Positions 9,667 to 18,203 of a stretch of 64,000 bases of DNA are shown here, one piece after another (the first letter of the stretch is position 1; every line of letters starts with the position of its first letter). The notes below the pieces were generated by a model. It saw only the letters and a list, made by a program, of their open reading frames with translations. It was not told where the DNA came from and did not search any database. The translations under genes and the position numbers were made by a program. This DNA comes from G965279355 sp965279355 (GTDB taxonomy: Bacteria; Pseudomonadota; Alphaproteobacteria; CACIAM-22H2): positions 4,216,001-4,280,000 of the forward strand of contig OZ257155.1 of NCBI GenBank assembly GCA_965279355.1, read 5' to 3'.

Positions 9667-10848
9667 ATGATCCGAAAAGTTCTTATCGTTGGCGCCGGTC
9701 TCGGCGGTCTGACGACGGCCTCCGTTTTGATGAAGGCCGGTTTTGACGTCGAAGTCTACGAACAGGCCCCTGCTCTTGGTGAGGTTGGCGCCGGCATCCA
9801 GGTTAGCGCCAATGCCATGCATGTCTACAATTCTCTCGGCCTCGGCCCCGCGATCGACCGGCTGGCCGTCCGCCCGGGCGCCTACGTCTTCCGGCTGCAC
9901 GATACGGGCGAAGTCGTCAGCCAGTTTTCGCTGGCCGAGGCGCATGAGCGGCAGAATGGCGCAACCTACAACCAGCTGCATCGGGCCGACCTGCATGAGC
10001 TACTCGCCGCGACGGCCCGCGCTTACAAGCCGGATGTCGTCCGGCTGAACCGCAAATCGGTTGGCTACGCCGAACATGACGATTCTGTCGAGGTGATCTT
10101 CGACGATGGCTCGCGGGCTAAGGGCGATCTGCTGATTGGCGCCGATGGAGTTAAATCGGTGATCCGCGCCCAGATGGTCGGCGCGGATCGTGCCGAATAT
10201 ACCGGCGATGTTGCCTGGCGCCTGACGGTCCCCGTCGAGCGGCTGCCGAAGAATTTCATGGACCCGGTGATGTCGGTCTGGATGGGGCCGCAGCGCCATG
10301 TCGTTTGCTATTACCTGCGGGGTGGCGCGCTCCTGAATTTCGTCGGTATCGTCGAGACCGACGAGATTTCCGAAGAATCGTGGACCGCCAAGTTTCCTTG
10401 GGAAAAGCTCAAGGGCGACTATGCCGGCTGGCATCCCGATATCCAGACGGTGATCGATGCCGGTGATCGCGACCAGTGTTTCCGCTGGGCGCTGTTTCGC
10501 CGCCCGGTCACTCCGAACTGGAGCACAAAGCGTGTCACCATGCTGGGCGATGCCGTGCACGCGACCCTGCCTTATCTGGCCCAGGGCGCCGCGATGGCCG
10601 TCGAGGACGGCGTGGTCCTGACCCGCGCCCTGCAGATGGAAGATAACCTAGCGGACGCGCTGCAGCTCTATCAGCGCAACCGAATCGACCGCACGACCCG
10701 GATCGTCAACGGATCGACCGCCAACCGGACACTCTTCCATCTCGACAACAAGGATGAGATCCGCAAAGCGTTCGCCGGCCGCGACGAGGGGGCCGAACGG
10801 AATGCCTGGCTCTATTCCTATAACCCGCTGACGGTAAAGCTGGTCTGA
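9667..10848 (+). CDS. FAD-dependent monooxygenase (salicylate hydroxylase-like)
   Basis: A 393-residue class A flavoprotein hydroxylase. The FAD-binding motif VGAGLGGL is at residues 8-15, with EVYEQAP after it. LLIGADGVKSVIR is the DG motif that contacts FAD and NAD(P)H. MLGDAVHATLPYLAQGAAMAVEDG is the second FAD motif. The relatives I recognise are salicylate 1-hydroxylase and 3-hydroxybenzoate 6-hydroxylase, which hydroxylate aromatic acids with NAD(P)H and O2. The actual substrate cannot be inferred. A deacetylase-fold gene follows seven bases after the stop, so the two form an operon. No ring-cleavage enzyme is present nearby. Confidence 0.82.
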   Translation: MIRKVLIVGAGLGGLTTASVLMKAGFDVEVYEQAPALGEVGAGIQVSANAMHVYNSLGLGPAIDRLAVRPGAYVFRLHDTGEVVSQFSLAEAHERQNGATYNQLHRADLHELLAATARAYKPDVVRLNRKSVGYAEHDDSVEVIFDDGSRAKGDLLIGADGVKSVIRAQMVGADRAEYTGDVAWRLTVPVERLPKNFMDPVMSVWMGPQRHVVCYYLRGGALLNFVGIVETDEISEESWTAKFPWEKLKGDYAGWHPDIQTVIDAGDRDQCFRWALFRRPVTPNWSTKRVTMLGDAVHATLPYLAQGAAMAVEDGVVLTRALQMEDNLADALQLYQRNRIDRTTRIVNGSTANRTLFHLDNKDEIRKAFAGRDEGAERNAWLYSYNPLTVKLV

Positions 10849-10855
10849 GCGAGCG

Positions 10856-11737
10856 ATGAATCTGAAAGACCACGGACGGTTTCCTTATAGCGCGATCACC
10901 TGCCGGCCGGATTTTCGCTGGCCGGACGGCAAACGTCTGGCGGTCTATATCGGGCTCAATCTCGAGCATTTCTCGTTCGGCGAGGGGCTGGGTGCGGAAC
11001 TCGCCCCCGGCGGGCCGCAACCCGACGTGCTGAACTTCGCCTGGCGGGAGTACGGCAACCGCGTCGGTGCCTGGCGCCTGATGGAGCTGTTCGACGAGTT
11101 TCGAATTCCGAGCAGCGTACTCATCAATGCTTCGATCCTCGACCATTGTCCGGCGCTTGCGACGGCGTTTGCCGGGCGCGGCGACGAAATCGTTGGTCAC
11201 GGCCGTACCAATTCGGAACGTCAGTCGGCATTGTCCGAGAGCGACGAAAAAACTCTGATCGCGGAGACGACGGAGCGCCTGGCGCAAGGGACAGGGCAGC
11301 GCCCGCGCGGCTGGCTCGGCCCGTGGATTTCCCAGAGCCGTGCAACACCGGATCTGCTCAAGGAAGCAGGTTACGAATATCTGCTGGACTGGTGCCATGA
11401 CGATCAGCCGGTCTGGATGAAGACGCGGTCGGGGCCGATCCTGTCGGTGCCGTATCCGCAGGAGTTGAACGATATCCCGGCCATCGCGGTACGGCGGGAA
11501 TCTGCGAGCAGCTTTGCCGACATGATCGTCGACAACACGACGGAGATGCTGAAGCAGTGCGAGCGGCAGCCGCTGGTAATGGGGATTGCGCTGCACGGCT
11601 ACATCATCGGCCAGCCGTTCCGCCTGCATCATCTGCGGCGCGCGCTGACCTACCTTGCGCAGAACCAGGACAAGATCTGGTTCACGACCTCAGGCGCCAT
11701 AGCGCGGCATTATTCCGGGCTTTTCCCGGCCGCCTAA
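10856..11737 (+). CDS. polysaccharide deacetylase (NodB/PuuE-like) family hydrolase
   Basis: A 293-residue protein of the carbohydrate esterase 4 fold, closest in feel to the PuuE/allantoinase-like branch. The start of the fold is seen in RLAVYIGLNLEHFSFGEG and SVLINASILDH. The metal-site region reads DEIVGHGRTNSERQ, where the usual second His of HxxxH is Asn. The C-terminal LVMGIALHGYIIGQPFRLHH carries the late His motif. No signal peptide is seen, so it should be cytoplasmic. It is seven bases downstream of the FAD monooxygenase and likely acts in the same pathway on a small amide or imide substrate. Its stop overlaps that of the convergent GMC oxidoreductase gene by three bases. Confidence 0.75.
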   Translation: MNLKDHGRFPYSAITCRPDFRWPDGKRLAVYIGLNLEHFSFGEGLGAELAPGGPQPDVLNFAWREYGNRVGAWRLMELFDEFRIPSSVLINASILDHCPALATAFAGRGDEIVGHGRTNSERQSALSESDEKTLIAETTERLAQGTGQRPRGWLGPWISQSRATPDLLKEAGYEYLLDWCHDDQPVWMKTRSGPILSVPYPQELNDIPAIAVRRESASSFADMIVDNTTEMLKQCERQPLVMGIALHGYIIGQPFRLHHLRRALTYLAQNQDKIWFTTSGAIARHYSGLFPAA

Positions 11738-13377
11738 ACGTCGGTTGCCGCTGGCAGCGGCGGCTTGCCGAGGATCATGTCCGACGCCTTTTCGGCGATC
11801 ATGATTACCGGCGCATTGGTGTTGCCGCCGATGATCGTCGGTATGATCGACGCGTCCACCACCCGCAAGCTGTCGATGCCGTGCACGCGCAGCTCCGCAT
11901 CGACCACGGCTTGGGGATCGTTGCCCATCTTGCAGGTGCCGACCGGGTGATAGACGGTCGTCGAATTCGCGCGGACAAAATTTTTCAGCTTCTCGTCGGT
12001 ATCCTTCTCCGGTCCAGGCAGGACTTCGGGGCCGCGATAAGGATCGAAGGCCGGGGCGGCGAGGATGCGGCGGCCGATCTTTACGCCGCGTGTCAGGAGA
12101 TCGAGATCGCGTTCGTCGTCGAAGAAGCGCGGGTCGATATGCGGCTTGGCCATCGGATCGGGTCCGGTGAGGGTGATCTGGCCGCGGCTGAAGGGGCGCA
12201 GCACGATGGAATAGAGCGTGTAGCCATGACCGGGGCTGACGATCTTGCCCGGCGGCGGCCGGTGGCCGGGCAGGAAGGTGTACTGGAGATCGGCGCGTTC
12301 CAGCGACGGATCGGTGCGCAGGAAGCCGCCACCCTCGTTCACGTTGCTGGCAAGCAGGCCGCGCCGGAACAGGGCGTATTCGATCGCACTCCAGGCTAGG
12401 AAGGGCAGGGCGCGCCAGGATAGGCCGTAGGTCTTCGCACTGGGGCTGGTGTGGCGGAGGCCGGAGGCGACATGGTCCTGCAGGTTGCGGCCGACACCCG
12501 GTAGATCATGCGCGACCGTGATGCCGTGGTGGCGGAGCTCGTCGCCAGGACCGATGCCGGAATGCATCAGGATCGTTGGCGAGCCGATGGCACCGGCGGC
12601 GACGATGACCTCGCGCCGCGCCGTAAGCGTCTCAGTCCGTCCCTTGCGGCTGATCTCAACGCCGGTCGCTCGTTTGCCGGCAAGCGCAACACGCAGGACG
12701 TAGGCGTCGGTAACGACTTTTAGATTCTTGCGGTGCCGGGCCGGTTTCAGGAATGCGGCGGCCGTGGAGGCGCGGAGCCCATTCTTCTGGGTGAGCTGGC
12801 GAAACCCCCATCCTTCATTATCGGGACCGTTAAAATCGTCAGTCCGTTTCATCTGCAGGGAGTCGGTTGCTTCGAACAGCGCGTCGACCAGCGGATTGTT
12901 CTTTTTGAGATCGACTACGCTGAGCGGGCCGTCCGTGCCGTGGTAGGGCGAATCGCGGAGGCGCTCGTTGTCCTCCGACTTGCGGAAATACGGCAGGATC
13001 TCGCGGAACGACCAGCCGGCATTGCCGGCCCTGGCCCAGTCGTCGTAGTCACGCGGATGGCCGCGGGTGTAGATCATGCCGTTCATGGAACTGGTGCCGC
13101 CCAGCATCCGGCCACGCGGCATCTCGAAGACGCGGTTCCCGGCCTTGGCCTGCGGGGTGCTCCTGAACTTCCAGTCGAACCGGGGATGCTGGTTCAGGGC
13201 GATGACACCCAGAGGAATATGGATCAGCGGGCTGTTGTCGCGCGGCCCGGCCTCGATCAGGCAGACCCGGTTGGCCGGGTCTTCGGAGAGCCGGCTGGCC
13301 AGGACACAGCCCGCCGAGCCGGCACCGACAATAATGAAGTCGAATGTATCCGAGATGGTCGATCTAGGCATGTGCAT
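11734..13377 (-). CDS. GMC-family FAD oxidoreductase (choline dehydrogenase-like)
   Basis: A 547-residue flavoprotein of the glucose-methanol-choline family. The N-terminal FAD motif is IIVGAGSAGCVLASRLSED. GGTSSMNGMIYTRGHPRDYD is the GMC signature 1 and SGIGPGDELRHHGI is signature 2. The C-terminal VYHPVGTCKMG carries the active-site His. Family members oxidise alcohols (choline, aliphatic or aromatic alcohols) and pass electrons to quinones or oxygen. The start is ATG at 13377; a second ATG six bases further in is equally possible and neither has a clear ribosome-binding site. No betaine aldehyde dehydrogenase gene is nearby, so I do not call it BetA. Confidence 0.87.
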   Translation of the reverse strand: MHMPRSTISDTFDFIIVGAGSAGCVLASRLSEDPANRVCLIEAGPRDNSPLIHIPLGVIALNQHPRFDWKFRSTPQAKAGNRVFEMPRGRMLGGTSSMNGMIYTRGHPRDYDDWARAGNAGWSFREILPYFRKSEDNERLRDSPYHGTDGPLSVVDLKKNNPLVDALFEATDSLQMKRTDDFNGPDNEGWGFRQLTQKNGLRASTAAAFLKPARHRKNLKVVTDAYVLRVALAGKRATGVEISRKGRTETLTARREVIVAAGAIGSPTILMHSGIGPGDELRHHGITVAHDLPGVGRNLQDHVASGLRHTSPSAKTYGLSWRALPFLAWSAIEYALFRRGLLASNVNEGGGFLRTDPSLERADLQYTFLPGHRPPPGKIVSPGHGYTLYSIVLRPFSRGQITLTGPDPMAKPHIDPRFFDDERDLDLLTRGVKIGRRILAAPAFDPYRGPEVLPGPEKDTDEKLKNFVRANSTTVYHPVGTCKMGNDPQAVVDAELRVHGIDSLRVVDASIIPTIIGGNTNAPVIMIAEKASDMILGKPPLPAATDV

Positions 13378-13511
13378 GCGCCGGTGCTGGTTGATCGGCG
13401 AACTTATAGATCAGATTTTCCCCAAAAGCCCGGTGGTTAGGGTTTACCCGGATGGGGGGCTGATCCCAACTTGATTGCCCACCGAGGGAGGCCTAAAAGG
13501 CGATATCCGTT

Positions 13512-13519
13512 AGGGAGGA
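13512..13519 (+). promoter_or_regulatory. strong ribosome-binding site fixing a TTG start
   Basis: AGGGAGGA lies six bases before the TTG codon of the small lipoprotein gene and is the main argument for that rare start. Confidence 0.7.
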
Positions 13520-13525
13520 TTTGCC

Positions 13526-13837
13526 TTGTCGAAGAGTACGTTCCGGCGTTCCGCCGGGTTGATTGCAGTCTTGGGCACGGGGCTGGCGCTTGCTGCCTGC
13601 GGACAGAGCGAAAAGTTCAACCGCGCGGCCTATGACATCTGTCTCGTGGATGCAAAGAAGGCTGGCTCCGCGATTGCCGCAGCTACGTTCGAGCCGTTCG
13701 AGAAGTCGAATGTCGGCGGGTCCACCGGTGACGATTATTTCCGGGTCAATATTCCGTACGTCCTGAACGGCCAGCCGGGCCGCTTCCAGTGCATCGCGGA
13801 AAAGAAGAAGGACGGAACCTTCAGCGTCGTTTACTGA
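13526..13837 (+). CDS. small predicted lipoprotein of unknown function
   Basis: A 103-residue protein with a lipoprotein signal: basic N-terminus, hydrophobic stretch and lipobox LAAC with Cys25. The mature part has two further cysteines (DICLVDAKK and RFQCIAEKK) that could form a disulfide. The start is TTG at 13526, chosen because AGGGAGGA lies six bases before it and because the signal peptide begins there. No family recognised. Its end overlaps the stop of the convergent small membrane protein gene. Confidence 0.7.
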   Translation: MSKSTFRRSAGLIAVLGTGLALAACGQSEKFNRAAYDICLVDAKKAGSAIAAATFEPFEKSNVGGSTGDDYFRVNIPYVLNGQPGRFQCIAEKKKDGTFSVVY

Positions 13838-14205
13838 GCCGGCCCGATCAGCATCAGCAGGAACATCAGCAGCCACAGAACGGCTGCCGCAACGGCGGTG
13901 ACCGTTGCATGCCAGAGGTAGCGTTCCCGCAGTATATTGCCGAAAACCTGCTGGGCGCGCGCCTCGGGAAAGTCGTGCGTCCGGTTCATGAGCAGGAAAA
14001 CTTCGGTGCGGCGGTAGCGTTTGCCGGGTGCCTCCATCGCCTTCCACAGGAGGATGGCAGCCATAAATGACACGCCCGTTGCGGCCATTTTCACGGCGAT
14101 CTGCATATCCCAGACGCAGGCAATCGAGGCCGTGGCGATGGCCAGAAAGCCAAAACCGCAGGCCCGGCGGATCGAAAGGTCGGCAAAGAAGCGAATTTGC
14201 TCCAT
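13831..14205 (-). CDS. small inner-membrane protein, function unknown
   Basis: A 124-residue protein with three predicted membrane segments: around residues 17-33, 36-53 (AVKMAATGVSFMAAILLW) and 98-122 (LWHATVTAVAAAVLWLLMFL). A charged cytoplasmic loop with KRYRRTEVFLLMNRTHDFPEA joins the second and third. No family recognised. It converges on the lipoprotein gene and the two stops overlap. Confidence 0.65.
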   Translation of the reverse strand: MEQIRFFADLSIRRACGFGFLAIATASIACVWDMQIAVKMAATGVSFMAAILLWKAMEAPGKRYRRTEVFLLMNRTHDFPEARAQQVFGNILRERYLWHATVTAVAAAVLWLLMFLLMLIGPAQ

Positions 14206-14326
14206 GGGTCCCAGGATAAACGCCGGGCGTTAACAGACTATTCCAATGTCAGCCGGGCGCGACGGGTTCCGGGTCGTTTTATAGGGATATGGAGCAATTT
14301 CCGGACCCTTCTGACTTGAAATTTAA

Positions 14327-14668
14327 TTACATCATCATCCGGCCGATTGTATCGAGGGCTGGGTAGGTCAGAAACGTTGCCGCCGCCAGCCAGACCCACA
14401 TCGAGGTTAAGCCGGCGTCCGACGGCACGAAGCGTTCGTAGAGAGCCGCAGGCAGGCCGCCGAGCAGCAGGGTTCCGGTAGAGACGATGATCGAGCTGAA
14501 GAACAGCGCCCAGCCGATCGTGCGCGGAAACATCTCTGGCATCAGAATCGGGGCGATCTGCAAGGCGATGGCGATATAGGGCGAGAAGATGCCGTTCACC
14601 ATGCAGATGCCGGCAATGATCGTCAGCATCTGCCGCCGGTCGAGGAACGGTGCGGGACGGTCGCTCAT
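14327..14668 (-). CDS. small membrane protein, function unknown
   Basis: A 113-residue protein with about three hydrophobic segments (MLTIIAGICMVNGIFS, IGWALFFSSIIVSTGTLLLGGLPAALY, MWVWLAAATFLTYPAL). I start at the ATG at 14668, which overlaps the stop of the upstream gene as ATGA; the frame is open further upstream but inside that gene. Translationally coupled to the next membrane protein, so the two probably act together. No family recognised. Confidence 0.65.
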   Translation of the reverse strand: MSDRPAPFLDRRQMLTIIAGICMVNGIFSPYIAIALQIAPILMPEMFPRTIGWALFFSSIIVSTGTLLLGGLPAALYERFVPSDAGLTSMWVWLAAATFLTYPALDTIGRMMM

Positions 14669-14994
14669 GACGCGCCTCCGTCGGCCGCCATGCGCGGGGT
14701 AAGGCCCGCGGCATACAGCAGGGCAAAGAAGGCGACGCGGGCGACCACAATCCAGAACGCGGCGACCGGCAGCAGAAAAAACATGCTGTGAAGAATGCGG
14801 GGCGTGATGAAGGCGACCGGCCGCAGCAGCCAGTCGGTCAGCCGGCAGAACCAGCGGTAGATGTAATTGGGCGAGTTGGGCGGGAGGAACAGCCCGAGTC
14901 CCAGCCGCGCGAACAGCGTGTAGAACAGCACCGAGAATGCGTAATTGGGCAGGTGGAAGTACCAGTACGACCACCAGATATCCTGACCGCTCAT
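14665..14994 (-). CDS. small membrane protein, function unknown
   Basis: A 109-residue protein with two or three hydrophobic segments (YAFSVLFYTLFARLGLGLF; HSMFFLLPVAAFWIVVARVAFFALLY is the long C-terminal one). RWFCRLTDWLLRPVAFITPRI recalls the membrane-proximal helix of YggT-like proteins, but the match is too weak to name. It overlaps the following gene by four bases and lies just after the symporter terminator, so it begins its own transcript. Confidence 0.62.
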   Translation of the reverse strand: MSGQDIWWSYWYFHLPNYAFSVLFYTLFARLGLGLFLPPNSPNYIYRWFCRLTDWLLRPVAFITPRILHSMFFLLPVAAFWIVVARVAFFALLYAAGLTPRMAADGGAS

Positions 14995-15017
14995 GGCTTC
15001 TCTTTACGCGAGATCGA

Positions 15018-15053
15018 CAAAAAGAAAAAGGGCAGGGCCTTTCGGCCCTGCCC
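15018..15053 (-). terminator. rho-independent terminator of the symporter operon
   Basis: GGGCAGGGCC and GGCCCTGCCC form a perfect 10-bp stem with a 4-base loop. On the minus strand it is followed by TTTTTCTTTTT. It lies 20 bases after the symporter stop. Confidence 0.92.
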
Positions 15054-15073
15054 CAGGATTGCTGCTGTTTTTA

Positions 15074-16861
15074 TTAGTGTGCTTTTTCGGCGTGCAGGAC
15101 TTCGCCGGTCGGAGTGCGGATGGAATCCACGAACTCCTGCATCTCCTTCGACGGCGGTGTTGTCACCATGCTGACCGCCCAGGTCACGAGGAACGCCACC
15201 GGCAGGCCGAATAGTGCGCTCGAGATGTTTTGGATCCCGAACCACAGTGGCATGTCGAAGTAACGCGTGCCCACCAGGTAGAAGAGGCAGACGCCAAAGC
15301 CGGAGATCATGCCGAGTACGGCACCGGTTGACGTCGTCCGCTTCCACCAGATGCCCAACACCAGCGGGGCAAACAGCCCGGCTGCCGCCAGCGAGAAGGC
15401 CCACGCCACCATCTGGATGATGCCAGAGGGCCGTGTGCCCGCCACTGCCGCCGCGATGATCGCAACACCGACCAAGAGTACACGGGCGATAATAAGTCGC
15501 CGTGCCGTAGTGGCCTGCGGGTTGATCATCTTATAGTAGACGTCGTGGCTGAGGGCGTTGGCGATGGCCAGCAACAGACCGTCGGCGGTGGAGAGCGCGG
15601 CGGCAAGGCCGCCCGCCGCCACCAGACCTGCGATCACATACGGCAGACCCGCGATTTCCGGCATCGACAGGACGATGATGTCCTGGTTGATGACGAATTC
15701 CGCAAGCTGGAGGATGCCGTCGCTGTTGGCGTCGCGGATGGTGAGCAACCCACCGACCTGCGACCAGTTCTGCACCCAGGCCGGCAGTGACGCGATCGGC
15801 TGCCCGATCACGTTCTGATAGACCTCGAGCTTGGCAAACGCCGCATAGGCCGGGGCGGTGAAGTAGAGCAGGAAGATGAAGAAAATGCTCCAGCCCACCG
15901 ACTCACGCGCCTGACGAACGTTCGGCGTCGTGAAGTAGCGCATCAGGATGTGCGGCAGCGACGCCGTACCGACCATCAGGCAGAGGATCAACGCCCAGAA
16001 GTTGTTGAACGCATCCCAGCTGAACTGACCGGCATTGTTCACAAACGCTGCCGCGTGCGGCCGAACCACGCCCAACTGCTTCTCAAGCTCGGCGATCTGC
16101 GAGAGCGCCTGGCCGTAAGTCAGTTCGGGAATGGGGATGCCGTACTTCTGGGTCGACAGCCAGATCACCGGGACAAGGTAAGCGATGATCAGGATGATGT
16201 ACTGTGCCACCTGCGTCCATGTGACCGCGCGCATACCGCCCAGCATCGAGCAGACGAGGATGCCGGCAAGGCCGACAAAGATCGCCAGTTCGAACGAGAT
16301 GCCAAGGAAGCGCGAGGTGATGATGCCGATGCCGAAGCACTGCGCGACGATGTAGGTAAACGAAGCCGCGAACAGCACGACGACGCCGCACATGCGGGCG
16401 GCGTGGCCCTCATAGCGGGTTCCCAGGAAGTCCGGGACCGTGAATTGGCCGAACTTGCGCAGATACGGTGCCAGAAGCACGCCCATCAGCACATACCCGC
16501 CTGTCCAGCCCAGGACATAGCCCAGGTTGGCATAGCCGGCGAGGTAGAGGCCGCCGGCCATCGAGATGAACGACGCGGCGCTCATCCAGTCGGCGCCGGT
16601 GGCCATGCCGTTGTAGAACGCCGGGACCACGCGGCCCGCGACGTAATACTCCGAGATGTCCATCGTGCGTGAAAGGATGCCGATGTAGGCGTAGACGCCG
16701 ATCGTCAGGAACACGAATGCATAGCCGATGACCGTGTTCGACACGCCCATCTGCTCGAGGATTGCGAGGATGATCACGAATCCGATGAAGCCGCCGGCAT
16801 ATCCGCCGTAGATCTTCCCCAGATTGGCGACGAACCCGCCCTTGCCGATATCGTAAGCCAT
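15074..16861 (-). CDS. ActP-like sodium:solute symporter, large subunit
   Basis: A 595-residue inner-membrane transporter of the SSS family with about 13-14 hydrophobic segments. It belongs with the branch that pairs with a DUF4212 small subunit, related to the acetate permease ActP. Typical stretches are SEYYVAGRVVPAFYNGMATGADWMSAASFI near residue 55 and the Na+-site helix LAAALSTADGLLLAIANAL. A loop around residues 370-400 has DANSDGILQLAEF, which looks like an EF-hand-type calcium loop. Start at the ATG at 16861 with GGGGGA before it. The small-subunit gene lies 14 bases upstream. The likely substrate is acetate or another short carboxylate. Confidence 0.88.
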   Translation of the reverse strand: MAYDIGKGGFVANLGKIYGGYAGGFIGFVIILAILEQMGVSNTVIGYAFVFLTIGVYAYIGILSRTMDISEYYVAGRVVPAFYNGMATGADWMSAASFISMAGGLYLAGYANLGYVLGWTGGYVLMGVLLAPYLRKFGQFTVPDFLGTRYEGHAARMCGVVVLFAASFTYIVAQCFGIGIITSRFLGISFELAIFVGLAGILVCSMLGGMRAVTWTQVAQYIILIIAYLVPVIWLSTQKYGIPIPELTYGQALSQIAELEKQLGVVRPHAAAFVNNAGQFSWDAFNNFWALILCLMVGTASLPHILMRYFTTPNVRQARESVGWSIFFIFLLYFTAPAYAAFAKLEVYQNVIGQPIASLPAWVQNWSQVGGLLTIRDANSDGILQLAEFVINQDIIVLSMPEIAGLPYVIAGLVAAGGLAAALSTADGLLLAIANALSHDVYYKMINPQATTARRLIIARVLLVGVAIIAAAVAGTRPSGIIQMVAWAFSLAAAGLFAPLVLGIWWKRTTSTGAVLGMISGFGVCLFYLVGTRYFDMPLWFGIQNISSALFGLPVAFLVTWAVSMVTTPPSKEMQEFVDSIRTPTGEVLHAEKAH

Positions 16862-16875
16862 GGTTGTTTTCCCCC

Positions 16876-17145
16876 TTAGTCGTCTTCGGCGACGCCGAAT
16901 TCTTCGTCGATCTTGTTCTGCGCGCTGGCATTCCAGAAGCACAGAACGACGAAGGCGATCAGCGAGCCCTGCGCGGCCATGTAGAAGCCGAGCGGGAAGC
17001 CGAGAATCACGATGTTATTGAGCGGGATTGCGAAGAGGTGAACGCCGAAGCTGAAAACGAACCACCAGAACATGATGGTCCACATCAGCTTGGAGGTTTT
17101 CGCCCAGTGTGCCTCTCGTTTTTCAGGTGTCAGTTGTATTGCCAT
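16876..17145 (-). CDS. DUF4212 small subunit of the Na+/solute symporter
   Basis: An 89-residue protein with two membrane segments (MWTIMFWWFVFSFGVHLFA and GFYMAAQGSLIAFVVLCFW). The N-terminus EKREAHWAKTSKLMW is characteristic of DUF4212, the small partner of VC_2705-type symporters. The gene is directly upstream of the large subunit and shares its transcript. It is thought to assist membrane assembly or activity of the large subunit, but its exact role is not settled. Confidence 0.88.
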   Translation of the reverse strand: MAIQLTPEKREAHWAKTSKLMWTIMFWWFVFSFGVHLFAIPLNNIVILGFPLGFYMAAQGSLIAFVVLCFWNASAQNKIDEEFGVAEDD

Positions 17146-17185
17146 TCCGAATTTCCCCCTCGGTTATGGTGAGATTGAACAATAC

Positions 17186-17226
17186 GCATGGCACGGCCAT
17201 GCGCTTGCACCCGCGGATGCGGGTGC
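17186..17226. promoter_or_regulatory. two adjacent inverted repeats upstream of the symporter operon
   Basis: GCATGGC-acg-GCCATGC (17186-17202) and GCACCCGC-ggat-GCGGGTGC (17207-17226) stand four bases apart, 41-81 bases before the DUF4212 start. Neither has a T-run. They could be leader hairpins of the symporter transcript or operator sites. Confidence 0.45.
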
Positions 17227-17317
17227 TCCGAACCGGAGCTCGTGCTGGAGGATGTCGCCAAGCAGGCAGGACATTCCCTTCCCATATGTTGTTGGTCTTT
17301 TCGATCTGCCAACCAGC

Positions 17318-17344
17318 CCCAGTGTACCACCTTGGGTACCTGGG
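17318..17344. promoter_or_regulatory. imperfect palindrome in the divergent promoter region
   Basis: CCCAG-t-GTACC and GGTAC-CTGGG face each other across six bases, a 27-base imperfect palindrome with one bulge. It lies between the divergent DUF4212 and 17400 genes and has TACC/GGTA half-sites like those bound by NarL/FixJ-type regulators, one of which is encoded nearby at 18194. Confidence 0.4.
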
Positions 17345-17399
17345 CACAATGGATAGGCTTCGGTTGTTTCCGGTCCGCCCGGTCTGTAGAAGGCATCGC

Positions 17400-18017
17400 A
17401 TGCTTGACGCCATCTTCCGCCGCCGCCGTAATCCCGCCATCGCGACCGCAGATGCACTCGGCGCGTTTCTCGACAAGAACGCGCTGCTCATCGCGCAGAA
17501 GTCCGTCATCGGCTATTGCCAGGTGAAGACCATGCTGCCGATGCACGAGCTGATGAAGGACAAGCCCTTTGTCGATGCGTACGAGATTTCCCGTTGGGAG
17601 GCGTTCGCGGCGGTGCTGGCCGATCTTACAGTTGTAGCCGCGCAGTATCTCCGCTCGGATGCCGGCAATCGGCTGGCCGCTCTTAGTGCGGCGCTGGTCG
17701 CCCTGTACGGACGGCTGCTTGAGGCACATCCGCGTCCCGGTCATCGTGCCGATGGTTGGCAGGATGTCGTGGAGGAACTGCGCATGCGTTTTGCCGCGAG
17801 CCAGGAAACAGTGCCGCAGCCGATCGGCGAGATTGCCCGGATTTCCGCGGCGCGTCTGTTCGCGACGATGCCCATTCACGAGCGGCTGCGCGAGGCCGAC
17901 CAGCCCGCCATCGAAGCCAATGTTCAGTTCATGATGGTTGGTCTGGCGCACGAATTCGAGGCCCAGTTCAACCGGTCCGCCATCGTCGCGGACCTGCTGG
18001 CCGCTCCGGTCGCCTGA
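17400..18017 (+). CDS. conserved-looking helical protein of unknown function
   Basis: A 205-residue, mostly helical, soluble protein (LGAFLDKNALLIAQKSVIGY, WEAFAAVLADLTVVAAQYLR). No signal peptide or membrane segment. I start at the ATG at 17400, with AGAAGG seven bases before it; an ATG at 17349 in the same frame adds an Arg-rich segment that overlaps the palindrome. It diverges from the symporter operon and may share its regulation. No family name can be given. Confidence 0.65.
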   Translation: MLDAIFRRRRNPAIATADALGAFLDKNALLIAQKSVIGYCQVKTMLPMHELMKDKPFVDAYEISRWEAFAAVLADLTVVAAQYLRSDAGNRLAALSAALVALYGRLLEAHPRPGHRADGWQDVVEELRMRFAASQETVPQPIGEIARISAARLFATMPIHERLREADQPAIEANVQFMMVGLAHEFEAQFNRSAIVADLLAAPVA

Positions 18018-18174
18018 TTTCTCGTAAACGAATAAAGCGGACCACGAGCCGCGCAACGGCGCGACTGATGTGCGTGAGCGCCTCCGGCGGGCGAATATCC
18101 GCGTTCCCTCGTTCATGTTCCCGCTGGAATCGTTGTTTATCTGCTTGGCCCTAGCTTAAGTCCGGGCGGCAGCA

Positions 18175-18203
18175 GCCTCAATTGGGGTAAACCCTAATGA
18201 GGC
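18175..18203. terminator. inverted repeat at the 3' end of the response-regulator gene
   Basis: GCCTCAATTGGGGT and ACCCTAATGAGGC pair with one bulge and one mismatch across an AA loop. It spans the stop codon of the minus-strand response regulator. There is no T-run, so it may stabilise the 3' end rather than terminate. Confidence 0.4.

Noticed and set aside
12733..13440. Plus-strand frame opposite the GMC oxidoreductase
   Set aside because: Shadow of a well-supported gene; no ribosome-binding site or known domain.
13437..13449. TTAGGGTTTACCC shared with the inverse strand at 18185-18197
   Set aside because: Thirteen bases with only 4-bp arms; the second copy lies in a 3'-end hairpin, so I do not claim a regulon on these two alone.
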